Shown here piece after piece: positions 25,577-33,837 of a stretch of DNA of 64,000 nucleotides; position 1 is the stretch's first letter; every line of letters begins with the position of its first letter. The position numbers and the translations under genes are program-made. The stretch is from assembly GCF_039535785.1 (NCBI RefSeq), contig NZ_BAAAXV010000009.1:2728001-2792000 (forward strand). Direction: 5' to 3'. This DNA comes from Nonomuraea helvata (GTDB lineage: Bacteria > Actinomycetota > Actinomycetes > Streptosporangiales > Streptosporangiaceae). The notes below the pieces were generated by a model. It was not told the DNA's origin, searched no databases, and saw only the letters and a program-made list of their open reading frames with translations.

Positions 25577-26893
25577 ATGACGAACACGCTGATCGTCGGC
25601 TCCGGGCCGACCGGACTGACCCTGGCCATCGAGCTGGCCCGCAGGGGCGTCGACCTCCGCATCATCGAAAGATCTCCGCAGCCGCCCACCGGCGTGCGCG
25701 GCAAGGGGCTGCAGCCGCGCACGCTGGAGGTCTTCGACGACCTCGGCGTGATCGACGAGATCCTCGCCACCGGCCGGGAGTACCCGGTCCTGCGCAGCTA
25801 CCAGGGCGACCAGGTCGTCTGGGAAGGGCGCATGGACGAGATCCGTGACGCGTCGGAAGGCGTGCCGTACCCCAACCTGATCATGCAGCCGCAGTGGCGG
25901 ACCGAGCAGATCCTGCGCGACCGGCTGGCCGAGCTGGGGCATCAGGTGGAGTTCGGGGTCGAGCTGACCGGGTTCGAGCAGGACGACGCGAGCGTGACGG
26001 CCCAGCTGAGCACGGGCGAGCGCGTCGACTGCGCGTACCTGGTCGGGGCGGACGGCGGCCGCAGCACCGTACGCAAGCAGCTCGGCGTCGGCTTCGCCGG
26101 TGAGACCCACGAGAGCGAGCGCATGCTGCTGGCCGACATCAGGACGGGCGACCTGGACCGGGAGCACTGGCACGTCTGGGGTTCGCCGGCGGAGCAGACC
26201 CTCCACTTCACGCTCTGCCCGCTGCCGAACACCGACGTCTTCCAGCTCGTCGCCCCGTACACCGGCGACGACGACCTGGTCGGGCTCGTCGCCGAGCACG
26301 CCCCGCACGTGCGGATCGACGAGATCGTGTGGCGCTCCGAGTACCGGGTCAACATCCGCATGGCGGAGCGGTTCAGGGTCGGCAGGGTGTTCCTGGCCGG
26401 GGACGCGGCCCACGTGCACACGCCGGCGGGCGGCCAGGGGCTCAACACCGGCGTGCAGGACGCCTACAACCTGGGCTGGAAGCTGGCCATCGGCTCCGAG
26501 GCGCTGCTCGAGACGTACGAGGACGAGCGGATGGCGGTCGCGGAGCACGTGCTGGGCCTCAGCACCCGCCTGTACAGGGAGAAGGACAGCAAGCGCGGGG
26601 ACGACACCAACCAGCTCGGCCTGGCCTACCTCGGCAGCCCTCTGTCCGTGGGGGAGCGCGGCGGCGACCGGCTCGGCACCCTCTTCGAGGAGCAGCGCGG
26701 CACCGGCTTCCTGCTGCTGGCCGACACCGCGGCGGAGTACCCGTTCAAGGTGCTCCCGCCGCTCGACGGCCAGGAGGGCGTCATCCTCGTCCGCCCCGAC
26801 GGCTACATCGGATATCACGGGGACGAGAGCGGGCTCAGCGCGTACCTCTCGGGGTTCGGCATCGTGGAGCCCCGCTCAGACGCCGCGCGGTAG
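25577..26893 (+). CDS. FAD-dependent monooxygenase (PheA/TfdB group)
   Basis: A 438-residue flavin hydroxylase of the p-hydroxybenzoate hydroxylase superfamily. The dinucleotide-binding motif VGSGPTGLTLA begins at residue 7, the middle DG motif is VGADGGRSTVR, and the FAD ribityl-binding motif is GRVFLAGDAAH near residue 270. Such enzymes hydroxylate aromatic or polyketide substrates with NAD(P)H and oxygen. No polyketide synthase adjoins. The last 79 bases overlap the convergent BTAD regulator gene, an unusually long overlap. No ribosome-binding site is evident before the ATG at 25577. Confidence 0.9.
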   Translation: MTNTLIVGSGPTGLTLAIELARRGVDLRIIERSPQPPTGVRGKGLQPRTLEVFDDLGVIDEILATGREYPVLRSYQGDQVVWEGRMDEIRDASEGVPYPNLIMQPQWRTEQILRDRLAELGHQVEFGVELTGFEQDDASVTAQLSTGERVDCAYLVGADGGRSTVRKQLGVGFAGETHESERMLLADIRTGDLDREHWHVWGSPAEQTLHFTLCPLPNTDVFQLVAPYTGDDDLVGLVAEHAPHVRIDEIVWRSEYRVNIRMAERFRVGRVFLAGDAAHVHTPAGGQGLNTGVQDAYNLGWKLAIGSEALLETYEDERMAVAEHVLGLSTRLYREKDSKRGDDTNQLGLAYLGSPLSVGERGGDRLGTLFEEQRGTGFLLLADTAAEYPFKVLPPLDGQEGVILVRPDGYIGYHGDESGLSAYLSGFGIVEPRSDAAR

Positions 26894-29676
26894 CCGTCCT
26901 CGCCCAGCGCGGCCCGGCACCTCGCCGCGAGCTCGTTGACGTGGGGAGCGGCGGACTCGCCGATCCCGCGCAGTGCCCGCGCCGCGCCGAGCAGCTCGGC
27001 CGCGACCCCCGGCTCCAGGTGCTCGGCCACGCCCTCCAGCACGGTCGCCCGCGCGGTGCTGTCGGAGCACGTGACCATCAGCTCCAGGGCCCGGCGCAGC
27101 GGCTCGCGGGGCTCGCCCACCCTGGCGAGCTCGACGTACATGAACGCCCTGGCCTGCGCGGGCAGCTCGACGTCGAGCGCGAGCGCCGACTCCAGCAGCC
27201 GGGCGGCCTCCTCGGGGCGGCCGGTGCGCCTGGCCAGCTCGGCCCTGGCATGCATGACCCTGGCCACGATCGCCCGGTCCTCGGACCTGACGGCAGCGCC
27301 CCACGCCTGCTCCAGCGCGGCGGCGGCCCCGGCGTGGTCACCCGCGCGCCCCTTGAGCTGCCCGAGCCGCAGCAGGAACGTCATCACCCCCATCGAGGTG
27401 TCGGGCCCCGTCAGCTCGGCGGCCAGCCGCTCCGGCTCCTCGGCCAGGGCGACCGCCGCGGCGTAGTCTCCGCGGTTCTCGGCGGCCAGCGAGAGCCAGA
27501 AGAGCCCGGCCCACTGCCCCCACCGGTCGCCGGTGCGCCTCAGCCCCTCGAGCGCCGGTCTCAGCAGGTCCTCGGCCTCGGCCACCACCCCGTACTCGAA
27601 GCGCACGATGCCCGCGATCAGCAGCGCCGCCGACCTGGTCCACAGGTCGGGATGGTCGCGCAGCCGCTCCGCGGCCCGATCGGTGCGGCTCACCACGTCG
27701 GTGGGCGGCGCGCCTCCGCTGATCATCTCCATCGCCCAGGAGTTGAGCGCGGCCGGATGGTCCGACTCCAGCACCGCCCGGGTGGGCTCGGCCCCCATGA
27801 CCACCCGGCAGAGCCCGTGCGCCAGCTCCCGGCCCGGCGGCGGCACGTCTCCCGCCCTGCGCAGCACCGACTCGGCCCGCTGCCGGATCTCGCGGTGCCT
27901 GCTCCGCAGGGTCAACGGCCAGAAGAGCGGCAGGATCAGCCTGAGCGGGTCGTCGGTGTGGCGCAGCGCCGCGTCCAGGTTGCCCTGCTCGGCGTCCAGC
28001 ACGGCCAGCCACCTGAGCTGTTCGCCGGTCCGCAGGTGCGGCTCCGCAGTCTCGGCCAGCCCGGTGTAGTAGCGGGCGTGGGCCAGGCGGAGCTCGGGGA
28101 GGTCGGCGGCGGCGTACTGCCTGATGGTCTCCAGCATCGTGTAGCGGTCGCCGGAGAGCTGGATGAGCGACTTGTCCACCAGCGAGGAGAGCAGGTCGAG
28201 GTCGCCGCCGCACACCCGGGAGATCGCCTCGTACGTGGCACCGCCGGAGAACACCGTCAGGCCGCGGAGCAGCTCGCGCTCGCGCTCGGAGAGCAGGTTC
28301 CAGCTCCAGTCGATGACCGCGCGCAGCGTGCGGTGGCGCGGCTCGGACGTACGGCCGCCGCGGAAGGCCAGCCGGTCATCGAGCTGCTCGACCAGCACGG
28401 ACACCGGCATCGTCCGCAGGCGCGCGGCGGCCAGCTCGATGGCCAGCGGGATGCCGTCGAGCTCGCGGCAGATCCGCACGGCCTCCTCCCGCCTCAGCCT
28501 GACGTCGGCCCTGGCGGCGACGGCCCGGTCCATGAACAGCTCGGCCGCCTTCTCCTCCGGCAGCGGCAGCACCTGGTGCAGCGCCTCGCCCGGGATGTCG
28601 AGCGGCTCCCTGCTGGTGGCGAGGATCCGCAGCCCTCCTGCCTCGGACAGCAGCCACTGCGCGATCCGGGCGGCGTCCTCGATCACGTGCTCGCAGTTGT
28701 CCAGCACGATCAGGGGCGCGGTGCCGCGCAGGGCTCTGGCGAGGTCGGTCGTCCTCAGCACGCTCTCCATGGCGGCCCGTACGTCGGTGGCGGCGGCCAG
28801 CTCCACCAGCCACACGCCGTCCGGCACCGCCAGGCCCGCGGCCACCTCCACGGCCAGCCGGGTCTTGCCCGCCCCGCCGGGGCCGACGAGCGTGACCAGC
28901 CTGGCGCGGCCGAGGAGCACGTTCAGCCGGGAGACGTCCTCCGACCGGCCGACGAAGCTGGTGAGCCGGGCGGGCAGGTTGGTGCTCGGCTCCTGGTCCT
29001 TGAGTGCTTCCAGGTGGGCTTCCCGCAGCTCGGGGCCGGGGTCGACGCCCAGCTCGTCGGCCAGGGCGGCTCTTGTCCGTTCGAAGAGGCCGAGTGCCTC
29101 GCCGCGCCGCCCGTTCGCGGTCAGCGCGCGTATGAGCAGGGCGTGGAACGGCTCGCGTAACGGATGGGCGGCGACCAGCTCCTCCAGCTCGGCCACCAGC
29201 TCCGTGCGATCCTCGGCTTCGGGATTATCGGCATTGAGGTCGGTGGCGATCCTCGCGGCCAGGGCGGTGAGGCGCAGCTCCTCCAGGCGGGCCGCCGGGG
29301 CCTCGGCGAAGGGCAGCTCGTACGCGTCCGCCAAGGCCGTGCCCCGCCACAGCGCCAGCGCCCTGTGCACGTCACCGGCCCGTACGAGCCGCTCGAACGC
29401 CCACGCGTCCACCTCGTCCGGCGGCACGTCGAGCACGTATCCGGCCGGATGGGACGTGATCAGGCCGGGCGCCTCCCTGCGGGCCCTGGACACCAGCGAC
29501 TGCAGCGCCGCCATGGGATGGGCGGGCGGCTCGTCCGGCCACAGGTCGTCGATCAGCCGGTCGGCGGTCACGACGCGGCCGGGGTCCAGCGCCAGCCGCA
29601 CCAGCAGCACCCGCACCCGAGCACCCGCGACCTCGCTCCCAGCCACCTGAAGCGGCCCCAGGATCCCGACCCGCAC
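26815..29676 (-). CDS. Large BTAD/NB-ARC/TPR transcriptional regulator (AfsR/SARP-like)
   Basis: A 953-residue regulator with an OmpR-like winged helix (residues 1-90), a bacterial transcriptional activation domain (about 95-240), an NB-ARC ATPase and C-terminal TPR-like helices. The P-loop is GPGGAGKT near 268, with VLDNCEH as Walker B. Proteins of this build switch on secondary-metabolite or stress genes upon nucleotide and ligand binding. A GTG start at 29676 has GAGGGGAG upstream. Its 3' end overlaps the convergent monooxygenase by 79 bases; BTAD regulators beside FAD monooxygenases are a frequent actinobacterial pairing, so that gene is a plausible target. Confidence 0.92.
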   Translation of the reverse strand: MRVGILGPLQVAGSEVAGARVRVLLVRLALDPGRVVTADRLIDDLWPDEPPAHPMAALQSLVSRARREAPGLITSHPAGYVLDVPPDEVDAWAFERLVRAGDVHRALALWRGTALADAYELPFAEAPAARLEELRLTALAARIATDLNADNPEAEDRTELVAELEELVAAHPLREPFHALLIRALTANGRRGEALGLFERTRAALADELGVDPGPELREAHLEALKDQEPSTNLPARLTSFVGRSEDVSRLNVLLGRARLVTLVGPGGAGKTRLAVEVAAGLAVPDGVWLVELAAATDVRAAMESVLRTTDLARALRGTAPLIVLDNCEHVIEDAARIAQWLLSEAGGLRILATSREPLDIPGEALHQVLPLPEEKAAELFMDRAVAARADVRLRREEAVRICRELDGIPLAIELAAARLRTMPVSVLVEQLDDRLAFRGGRTSEPRHRTLRAVIDWSWNLLSERERELLRGLTVFSGGATYEAISRVCGGDLDLLSSLVDKSLIQLSGDRYTMLETIRQYAAADLPELRLAHARYYTGLAETAEPHLRTGEQLRWLAVLDAEQGNLDAALRHTDDPLRLILPLFWPLTLRSRHREIRQRAESVLRRAGDVPPPGRELAHGLCRVVMGAEPTRAVLESDHPAALNSWAMEMISGGAPPTDVVSRTDRAAERLRDHPDLWTRSAALLIAGIVRFEYGVVAEAEDLLRPALEGLRRTGDRWGQWAGLFWLSLAAENRGDYAAAVALAEEPERLAAELTGPDTSMGVMTFLLRLGQLKGRAGDHAGAAAALEQAWGAAVRSEDRAIVARVMHARAELARRTGRPEEAARLLESALALDVELPAQARAFMYVELARVGEPREPLRRALELMVTCSDSTARATVLEGVAEHLEPGVAAELLGAARALRGIGESAAPHVNELAARCRAALGEDGYRAASERGSTMPNPERYALSPLSSP

Positions 29677-29779
29677 CCCGCACTCCCCTCGCGCGCCGAC
29701 TCCACATTACGACCCCGTCTCGACCCAGCGGCGGGGCGGGACGTTCCCGGTTCGTGAGCTCTGGTGGTTTCCTGGATGT

Positions 29780-30049
29780 ATGCCTGATCTAGTGGTGGAC
29801 GGCGGCGACAAGCTCTGCGTACAGCTGCTCATCGAGCTGCGCGGGCACGTTCGCGCGGCCGGTCCCGGAGCCGTGATCCACCTGATCGCCGCCGATCCCG
29901 CCGCGCCCGTCGACCTGCCCGCCTGGTGCCACCTGACCGGGCACACCTATCTCGGGCCGGTGCCGGGGGCGGAGCGGCCCACGTACGCGCTGCGCGTGGC
30001 CGGCGCGGCGAAGGAGACCGAGGCGGCCAAGCCGTGGCACGTGGCTTAA
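29780..30049 (+). CDS. TusA-like small protein with altered active site
   Basis: An 89-residue protein resembling the TusA/SirA sulfur-carrier family. The second conserved block (AADPAAPVDLPAWCHLTGHTYLG) fits well. The first block, normally GLxCPxP, reads KLCVQLL: the reactive cysteine position is kept but the prolines are lost. Canonical members relay persulfide sulfur in tRNA thiolation or cofactor synthesis. Here the chemistry may be changed or lost. No sulfurtransferase gene is nearby. The ribosome-binding site is weak. Confidence 0.7.
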   Translation: MPDLVVDGGDKLCVQLLIELRGHVRAAGPGAVIHLIAADPAAPVDLPAWCHLTGHTYLGPVPGAERPTYALRVAGAAKETEAAKPWHVA

Positions 30050-30117
30050 GCGGTTAATTCCCTTACCGGAGGGGGTGCCCTAGAGTATGAGGGTTATCCG
30101 GTTCAGAGAGGGAGACC

Positions 30118-31134
30118 GTGAAGCGACCCACGATCGCCGACATCGCCAGCCGGGCCGGGGTGTCCAAAGTGGCGGTCTCCTACGCGCTCAACGGGCAGCC
30201 GGGCGTGTCGGCGGCGACGCGGGCCAGGATCGTGGCCATCGCCGAGGAGATCGGCTGGCAGCCCAACAGCGCGGCGCGGGCACTCAACGGCGCCAGGGCC
30301 AACTGCGTCGGCCTCGCGCTCTGCCGTCCCGCGCGCATCCTGGGCGTCGAGCCGTTCTTCATGGAGCTGATCAGCGGCATCGAGGGCGTGCTCGCCGACC
30401 GCTCCTACGCGCTGCTGCTCCAGGTCGTCACGGGCCACGAGCAGGAGAGCGAGGTCTACCGGCGCTGGTGGGGTGAGAGCCGGATCGACGGCGTGTTCCT
30501 CGTGGACCTGCACTACTCCGACACGCGGGTGGCCGAGCTGGAGCAGCTCGGCATGCCGGTCGTGGTCATCGGCCACCCCTCGGAGTCGGGCTCGCTGTCG
30601 GCCATCTGGTCCGACGACGGCGAGGCGGTGCGCGAGACCGTCGGCTACCTGGTGGCGCTGGGCCACCGCCGCATCGCGCGGGTGGCCGGGCTGCCCGAGC
30701 TGGTGCACACGACCGTACGCGACCAGGCGTTCGCCCAGGCGTGCGAGGGCGTGGCCGAGCACGTCACCGTGCACACCGACTACACCGGCGAGGAGGGCGC
30801 CAGGGCCACCAGGCGGCTGCTCAGCTCTCCCCACCGCCCCACGGCGATCGTCTACGACAACGACATCATGGCTGTGGCGGGCCTGTCCGTCGCCCAGGAG
30901 ATGCGGGTGGAGGTGCCGCGCGACCTGTCCATCGTGGCCTGGGACGACTCGCCGCTGGCCCAGGTCGTCCGGCCGCCGCTGACGGCGCTCACCCGCGACA
31001 TCCCCGCGTACGGCGCGCACGCCGCCCAGCGGCTGCTCGCGCTGATCGCGGGCGAGAGCGTGCCCCCGTACGAGGACCAGGCGGCGGTGCTCACGCCGCG
31101 CGGCAGCACCGGGCCGGTCCACTCCAGTACGTAG
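30118..31134 (+). CDS. LacI-family transcriptional regulator
   Basis: A 338-residue regulator with the N-terminal LacI helix-turn-helix (TIADIASRAGVSKVAVSYALNG, split by a turn) and hinge, followed by a periplasmic-binding-protein-like sugar sensor. The GTG at 30118 has GAGGGAG upstream. The next plus-strand gene is 352 bases away and encodes a hydrolase, and no sugar genes adjoin, so the target is unclear; it may act on itself or on remote carbohydrate genes. The downstream gap begins with a long perfect hairpin that could terminate this gene. Confidence 0.9.
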   Translation: MKRPTIADIASRAGVSKVAVSYALNGQPGVSAATRARIVAIAEEIGWQPNSAARALNGARANCVGLALCRPARILGVEPFFMELISGIEGVLADRSYALLLQVVTGHEQESEVYRRWWGESRIDGVFLVDLHYSDTRVAELEQLGMPVVVIGHPSESGSLSAIWSDDGEAVRETVGYLVALGHRRIARVAGLPELVHTTVRDQAFAQACEGVAEHVTVHTDYTGEEGARATRRLLSSPHRPTAIVYDNDIMAVAGLSVAQEMRVEVPRDLSIVAWDDSPLAQVVRPPLTALTRDIPAYGAHAAQRLLALIAGESVPPYEDQAAVLTPRGSTGPVHSST

Positions 31135-31433
31135 ACCTTCGCCCCCCAGGCGCCCGACGGCCGTGCGGCGCCGAGGGTAGGCCGGTCGCACCCGCCCTGT
31201 GCGTCCCGGCACGTGCCGCGGGTGGGAGCCGGGCGGCTGGCAGACCGCCGGGTCCCGCACCCGCGGCACGTGCCGTCCCCTCCTTCGCGGCACGCCCCCC
31301 GGAGCCGCCCCCGCGTCCCCCGCGCCGGGACGGCTCCAACCATGACGGAGTTCGGGGCAGACCGCCTGAGTACGCCTATACCTAAACGAGATGTGAAATG
31401 GCACAAACCGTGACCGAAGCCGCCCGCCGCGTC
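31135..31433. other. Intergenic region with a long perfect hairpin
   Basis: No gene is seen between the LacI regulator and the hydrolase promoter. The main structure is an inverted repeat with 18-bp perfect arms at 31207-31224 and 31258-31275. Each arm contains the 10-bp palindrome GGCACGTGCC, and an inner GGCGG/CCGCC pairing extends the stem. It may be a terminator or a DNA-binding site. The remainder is plain high-GC sequence that becomes AT-richer toward the right end. Confidence 0.7.
31207..31275. repeat. 18-bp perfect inverted repeat with nested palindromes
   Basis: Both arms read CGGCACGTGCCGCGGGTG on opposite strands with no mismatch. The 33-base interior contains a further GGCGG (31232-31236) / CCGCC (31245-31249) stem. 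It lies 73 bases after the LacI gene. There is no following T-run. Confidence 0.85.
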
Positions 31434-31463
31434 TTGACAATTTTTTTTGTCGGCACGTACTCT
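31434..31463 (+). promoter_or_regulatory. Promoter with embedded inverted repeat upstream of the hydrolase
   Basis: A perfect TTGACA (31434-31439) and TACTCT (31458-31463) are separated by 18 bases that include a run of eight T residues, striking in this GC-rich context. The -35 box is part of a small inverted repeat GACAA-N6-TTGTC (31436-31451), a possible repressor site. The ATG follows 24 bases later. Confidence 0.65.
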
Positions 31464-31486
31464 CATCCCAGGGAACGGAGGACATC

Positions 31487-32278
31487 ATGAGCAAGGTCAT
31501 CTCGGCGGACGGCACCTCCATCGCGTACACCCGCGCAGGCCAGGGCCCGCCGGTCATCCTCGTGGACGGCGCGATGAGCTATCGCGGCCAGAGCATCAAC
31601 ACCGACCTCGCCACCGCGCTGGCCGCGAGTTTCACGGTCTACACCTACGACCGGCGCGGACGCGGTGAGAGCGGCGACACCAGGCCGTTCGCCCCCGAGC
31701 GGGAGATCGAGGACCTGGCCGCCCTGGTCGCGGAGGCCGGCGAGGTCCGCCTGTACGGCACGTCGTCGGGCGCCGCCGTGGCGCTGGCGGCCGTCGAGAG
31801 CGGGCTGCCGGTCGAGAAGCTGGCACTGTACGAGCCGCCGTTCATCGTGGACGACAGCCGCCCACCCATCCCCGACGACTACGAGCGCCGGCTCGACGAG
31901 ATGGTGGCCGAGGGCCGCAGCGCCGACGCGGTCCGCTACTTCATGCGCAAGGGCGTCGGCCTGCCGGCGGTGGTCGTGGCCCTGATGCGGTTCATGCCCG
32001 CCTGGTCCACGATCAAGGCCGTGGCGCACACGCTCCCGTACGACGCGGCGTTCGTGACCCCGTATGAGCGCGGCACCCCGTACCCGGCGTCGAGCTGGTC
32101 CTCCGTGAAGGTCCCCACGCTCGTCATGGACGGCGGCAAGAGCCAGGCGTGGATCCGCAACGCCGCCAGGTCGCTGGCCGAGCTGCTGCCCAATGCCGAG
32201 CACCGTACGCTCGAAGGCCAGACCCACATCGTCAAGCCGGCGGCGCTGGCGCCCGTGTTGGAGGGCTTCTTCCGATGA
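31487..32278 (+). CDS. Alpha/beta hydrolase
   Basis: A 263-residue serine hydrolase. The nucleophile elbow is YGTSSGAA (GxSxG, serine near residue 88) and the catalytic His lies in QTHIVK close to the C-terminus; an acid in VMDGG-like context completes the triad. It resembles esterase/lactonase-type cytoplasmic hydrolases with no signal peptide. GGAGG precedes the ATG at 31487 by 6 bases. The stop overlaps the start of a DUF1905 gene (ATGA), so the two are cotranslated. Substrate unknown. Confidence 0.88.
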   Translation: MSKVISADGTSIAYTRAGQGPPVILVDGAMSYRGQSINTDLATALAASFTVYTYDRRGRGESGDTRPFAPEREIEDLAALVAEAGEVRLYGTSSGAAVALAAVESGLPVEKLALYEPPFIVDDSRPPIPDDYERRLDEMVAEGRSADAVRYFMRKGVGLPAVVVALMRFMPAWSTIKAVAHTLPYDAAFVTPYERGTPYPASSWSSVKVPTLVMDGGKSQAWIRNAARSLAELLPNAEHRTLEGQTHIVKPAALAPVLEGFFR

Positions 32279-32721
32279 GGTTCCGCGCCACGATCGAGCT
32301 GGGTGGCAAGACGGCCACGGGATTCGAGGTCCCCGCCGAGGTCGTCGAGGGGCTCGGCGCCGGGAAGCGGCCCTCCGTGACGGTCACGATCAACTCCCAC
32401 ACCTACCGCAGCACGGTGGCCCCGATGGGCGGCCGGTTCATGCTGCCGCTCAGCGCCGAGAACCGGCAGGGCGCGGGCGTGTCGGCGGGCGAGGAGGTCG
32501 AGGTGGAGGTCGCGATCGACGCCGCGCCCCGGGAGGTCGAGGTGTCCGCGGACCTGGCCGAGGCACTCGAGCGCGCCCCCGAGGCGAGGAAGTTCTTCGA
32601 GAGCCTGTCCTACTCGCGCAAGCGGCGGTACGTGCTGCAGATCGAGGGCGCCAAGAAGCCGGAGACCAGGCAGCGGCGCGTCGCCGACACGGTCGCCAAG
32701 CTCGCCGACGGCATCGGCTGA
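32275..32721 (+). CDS. DUF1905 / YdeI-like protein
   Basis: A 148-residue protein. The N-terminal DUF1905 beta-barrel (MRFRATIELGGKTATGFEVP; SVTVTINSHTYRSTV) is followed by a YdeI/OmpD-associated helical tail with FESLSYSRKRRYVLQI, both characteristic of this small conserved family. Biochemical function is unknown. It overlaps the alpha/beta hydrolase gene by 4 bases and is certainly in its operon. The longer frame beginning at 32149 is a shadow of the hydrolase. Confidence 0.88.
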   Translation: MRFRATIELGGKTATGFEVPAEVVEGLGAGKRPSVTVTINSHTYRSTVAPMGGRFMLPLSAENRQGAGVSAGEEVEVEVAIDAAPREVEVSADLAEALERAPEARKFFESLSYSRKRRYVLQIEGAKKPETRQRRVADTVAKLADGIG

Positions 32722-32798
32722 GGGCGTTCGCCCAGCTTGGGTCCCGTCCGACCCGGCGACAGGCGCGTAACGCAGTGTTCGGCGGGTATGCGGCCACC

Positions 32799-33116
32799 AT
32801 GACTGAGGGCTTTGACACCGACCTGCTGTGGGACGAGTTCCACCGGCTGGTGAACATGAACTCCGAGGAGCTGCGCGCGTACCTGCTGGCCGACGCCTCC
32901 GGCGAGGACAGCTTCCCGCCCGACCCCGACCTGGGCATCGACGAGCTGGGGCGCGGCGTGCTGCACGTCCTGAGCAAGCGGAAGGGCGACCTCACCGAGG
33001 ACGACGTCGAGCTGATGCGCCAGGTCGTGGACCTCGTCGAGACCCTGGGCGAGCGGACGGACGACGAGTCACGGCGGGAGCTCATGTCCGTGGGCCACGA
33101 TCCGCTGAGAGGGTAG
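32799..33116 (+). CDS. DUF3140 family protein
   Basis: A 105-residue acidic protein matching the DUF3140 pattern: LLWDEFHRLVNMNSEELRAYL, then LGRGVLHVLSKRKGDLTEDD and a C-terminal helix. The family is common in actinobacteria, often near stress or DNA-associated genes, without an assigned function. The start at 32799 is placed by homology; no strong ribosome-binding site is seen. It lies 77 bases after the DUF1905 gene and 4 bases before a SnoaL-like gene. Confidence 0.85.
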   Translation: MTEGFDTDLLWDEFHRLVNMNSEELRAYLLADASGEDSFPPDPDLGIDELGRGVLHVLSKRKGDLTEDDVELMRQVVDLVETLGERTDDESRRELMSVGHDPLRG

Positions 33117-33120
33117 GCCG

Positions 33121-33471
33121 ATGGTCGAGCCGCGCCCGTGGATCGAGGGGTACGTACGCGCCTGGAACTCCAACGACCCCGACGACATCTCCGCGCTCTT
33201 CACCGAGGACGCCATCTACTACACCGAGCCGTACGGGCCGCCCTGGCAGGGGCGTGACGAGATCGTCTCGCAGTGGCTGGGGCGGCGGGACAAGCCAGGT
33301 GAGGCCACATTCGAGTGGCAGCCGGTGACCGTGGCCGATGACGTGAGCGTTATCGAGGGGGTCACTTCATATCCGGACAAAACGTACAGTAACCTGTGGG
33401 TGATCAGGTTCGTACCCGACGGCCGATGCCGGGAATTCACCGAATGGTGGATGCGACAGGACGTCAAATGA
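33121..33471 (+). CDS. SnoaL-like / NTF2-fold protein
   Basis: A 116-residue protein of the NTF2 superfamily: YVRAWNSNDPDDISALFTEDAIYYTEPYG is the typical opening helix and first strand, and FTEWWMRQD ends the cone-shaped barrel. Members are polyketide cyclases, isomerases or simple ligand-binding proteins. No catalytic dyad can be assigned. It follows the DUF3140 gene by 4 bases and is probably in the same transcript. Confidence 0.85.
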   Translation: MVEPRPWIEGYVRAWNSNDPDDISALFTEDAIYYTEPYGPPWQGRDEIVSQWLGRRDKPGEATFEWQPVTVADDVSVIEGVTSYPDKTYSNLWVIRFVPDGRCREFTEWWMRQDVK

Positions 33472-33508
33472 TGCAATGGGCCGAACCGTCTTCATCCGAG
33501 GAGATCCG

Positions 33509-33724
33509 TTGAGAGACAACCTCGACCTCGCCGCGAGCGCCCAGGAACTGGCTGACGCCGCCCCGACGGGATCGATCGACCACGCCGCAGCCTCGTCCGT
33601 GGCCATCACGCTGGCCACGACCCGTGACATCTCGCACGCCAGGATGACGCTGGACGGCGTCTCTCCGGACGAGGTCCGGGAGGCGGCGGTGGCGCTCTTC
33701 GAACGGCTGTCGGCGGGCGCCTAG
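33509..33724 (+). CDS. Small hypothetical protein
   Basis: A 71-residue protein that starts at a TTG (33509) with a strong GAGGAG six bases upstream. An in-frame ATG at 33476, adding 11 residues, lacks such a site. It is Ala-rich with two amphipathic helices separated by AITLATTRDISHARMTL. I do not recognise it. It is co-directional with the SnoaL-like gene and ends before a strong convergent terminator. Confidence 0.6.
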   Translation: MRDNLDLAASAQELADAAPTGSIDHAAASSVAITLATTRDISHARMTLDGVSPDEVREAAVALFERLSAGA

Positions 33725-33782
33725 CACACGGCCCGGCTCCCCGGTCGCCCTTGCGGAGCACGCGGCCGGGCGTAGGACGCTG

Positions 33783-33831
33783 CCCTCGATCCCGTACCCG
33801 GGGATGCGCGTCCCCGCTCGCGGGTCGAGGG
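33783..33831. terminator. Strong bidirectional terminator
   Basis: CCCTCGA-t-CCCG (33783-33794) pairs with CGGG-TCGAGGG (33821-33831), with a nested GGGGA/TCCCC stem. It lies between two convergent genes. Confidence 0.75.
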
Positions 33832-33837
33832 GGCGGG

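Noticed and set aside
26329..29160. A 943-codon plus-strand frame opposite the BTAD regulator
   Set aside because: The opposite strand encodes a complete BTAD/NB-ARC protein; this frame has no motif and begins inside the monooxygenase gene.
31135..31486. tRNA or small RNA gene in the 352-base gap
   Set aside because: The hairpin does not fold as a cloverleaf and no acceptor-stem/CCA or T-loop sequence is present.
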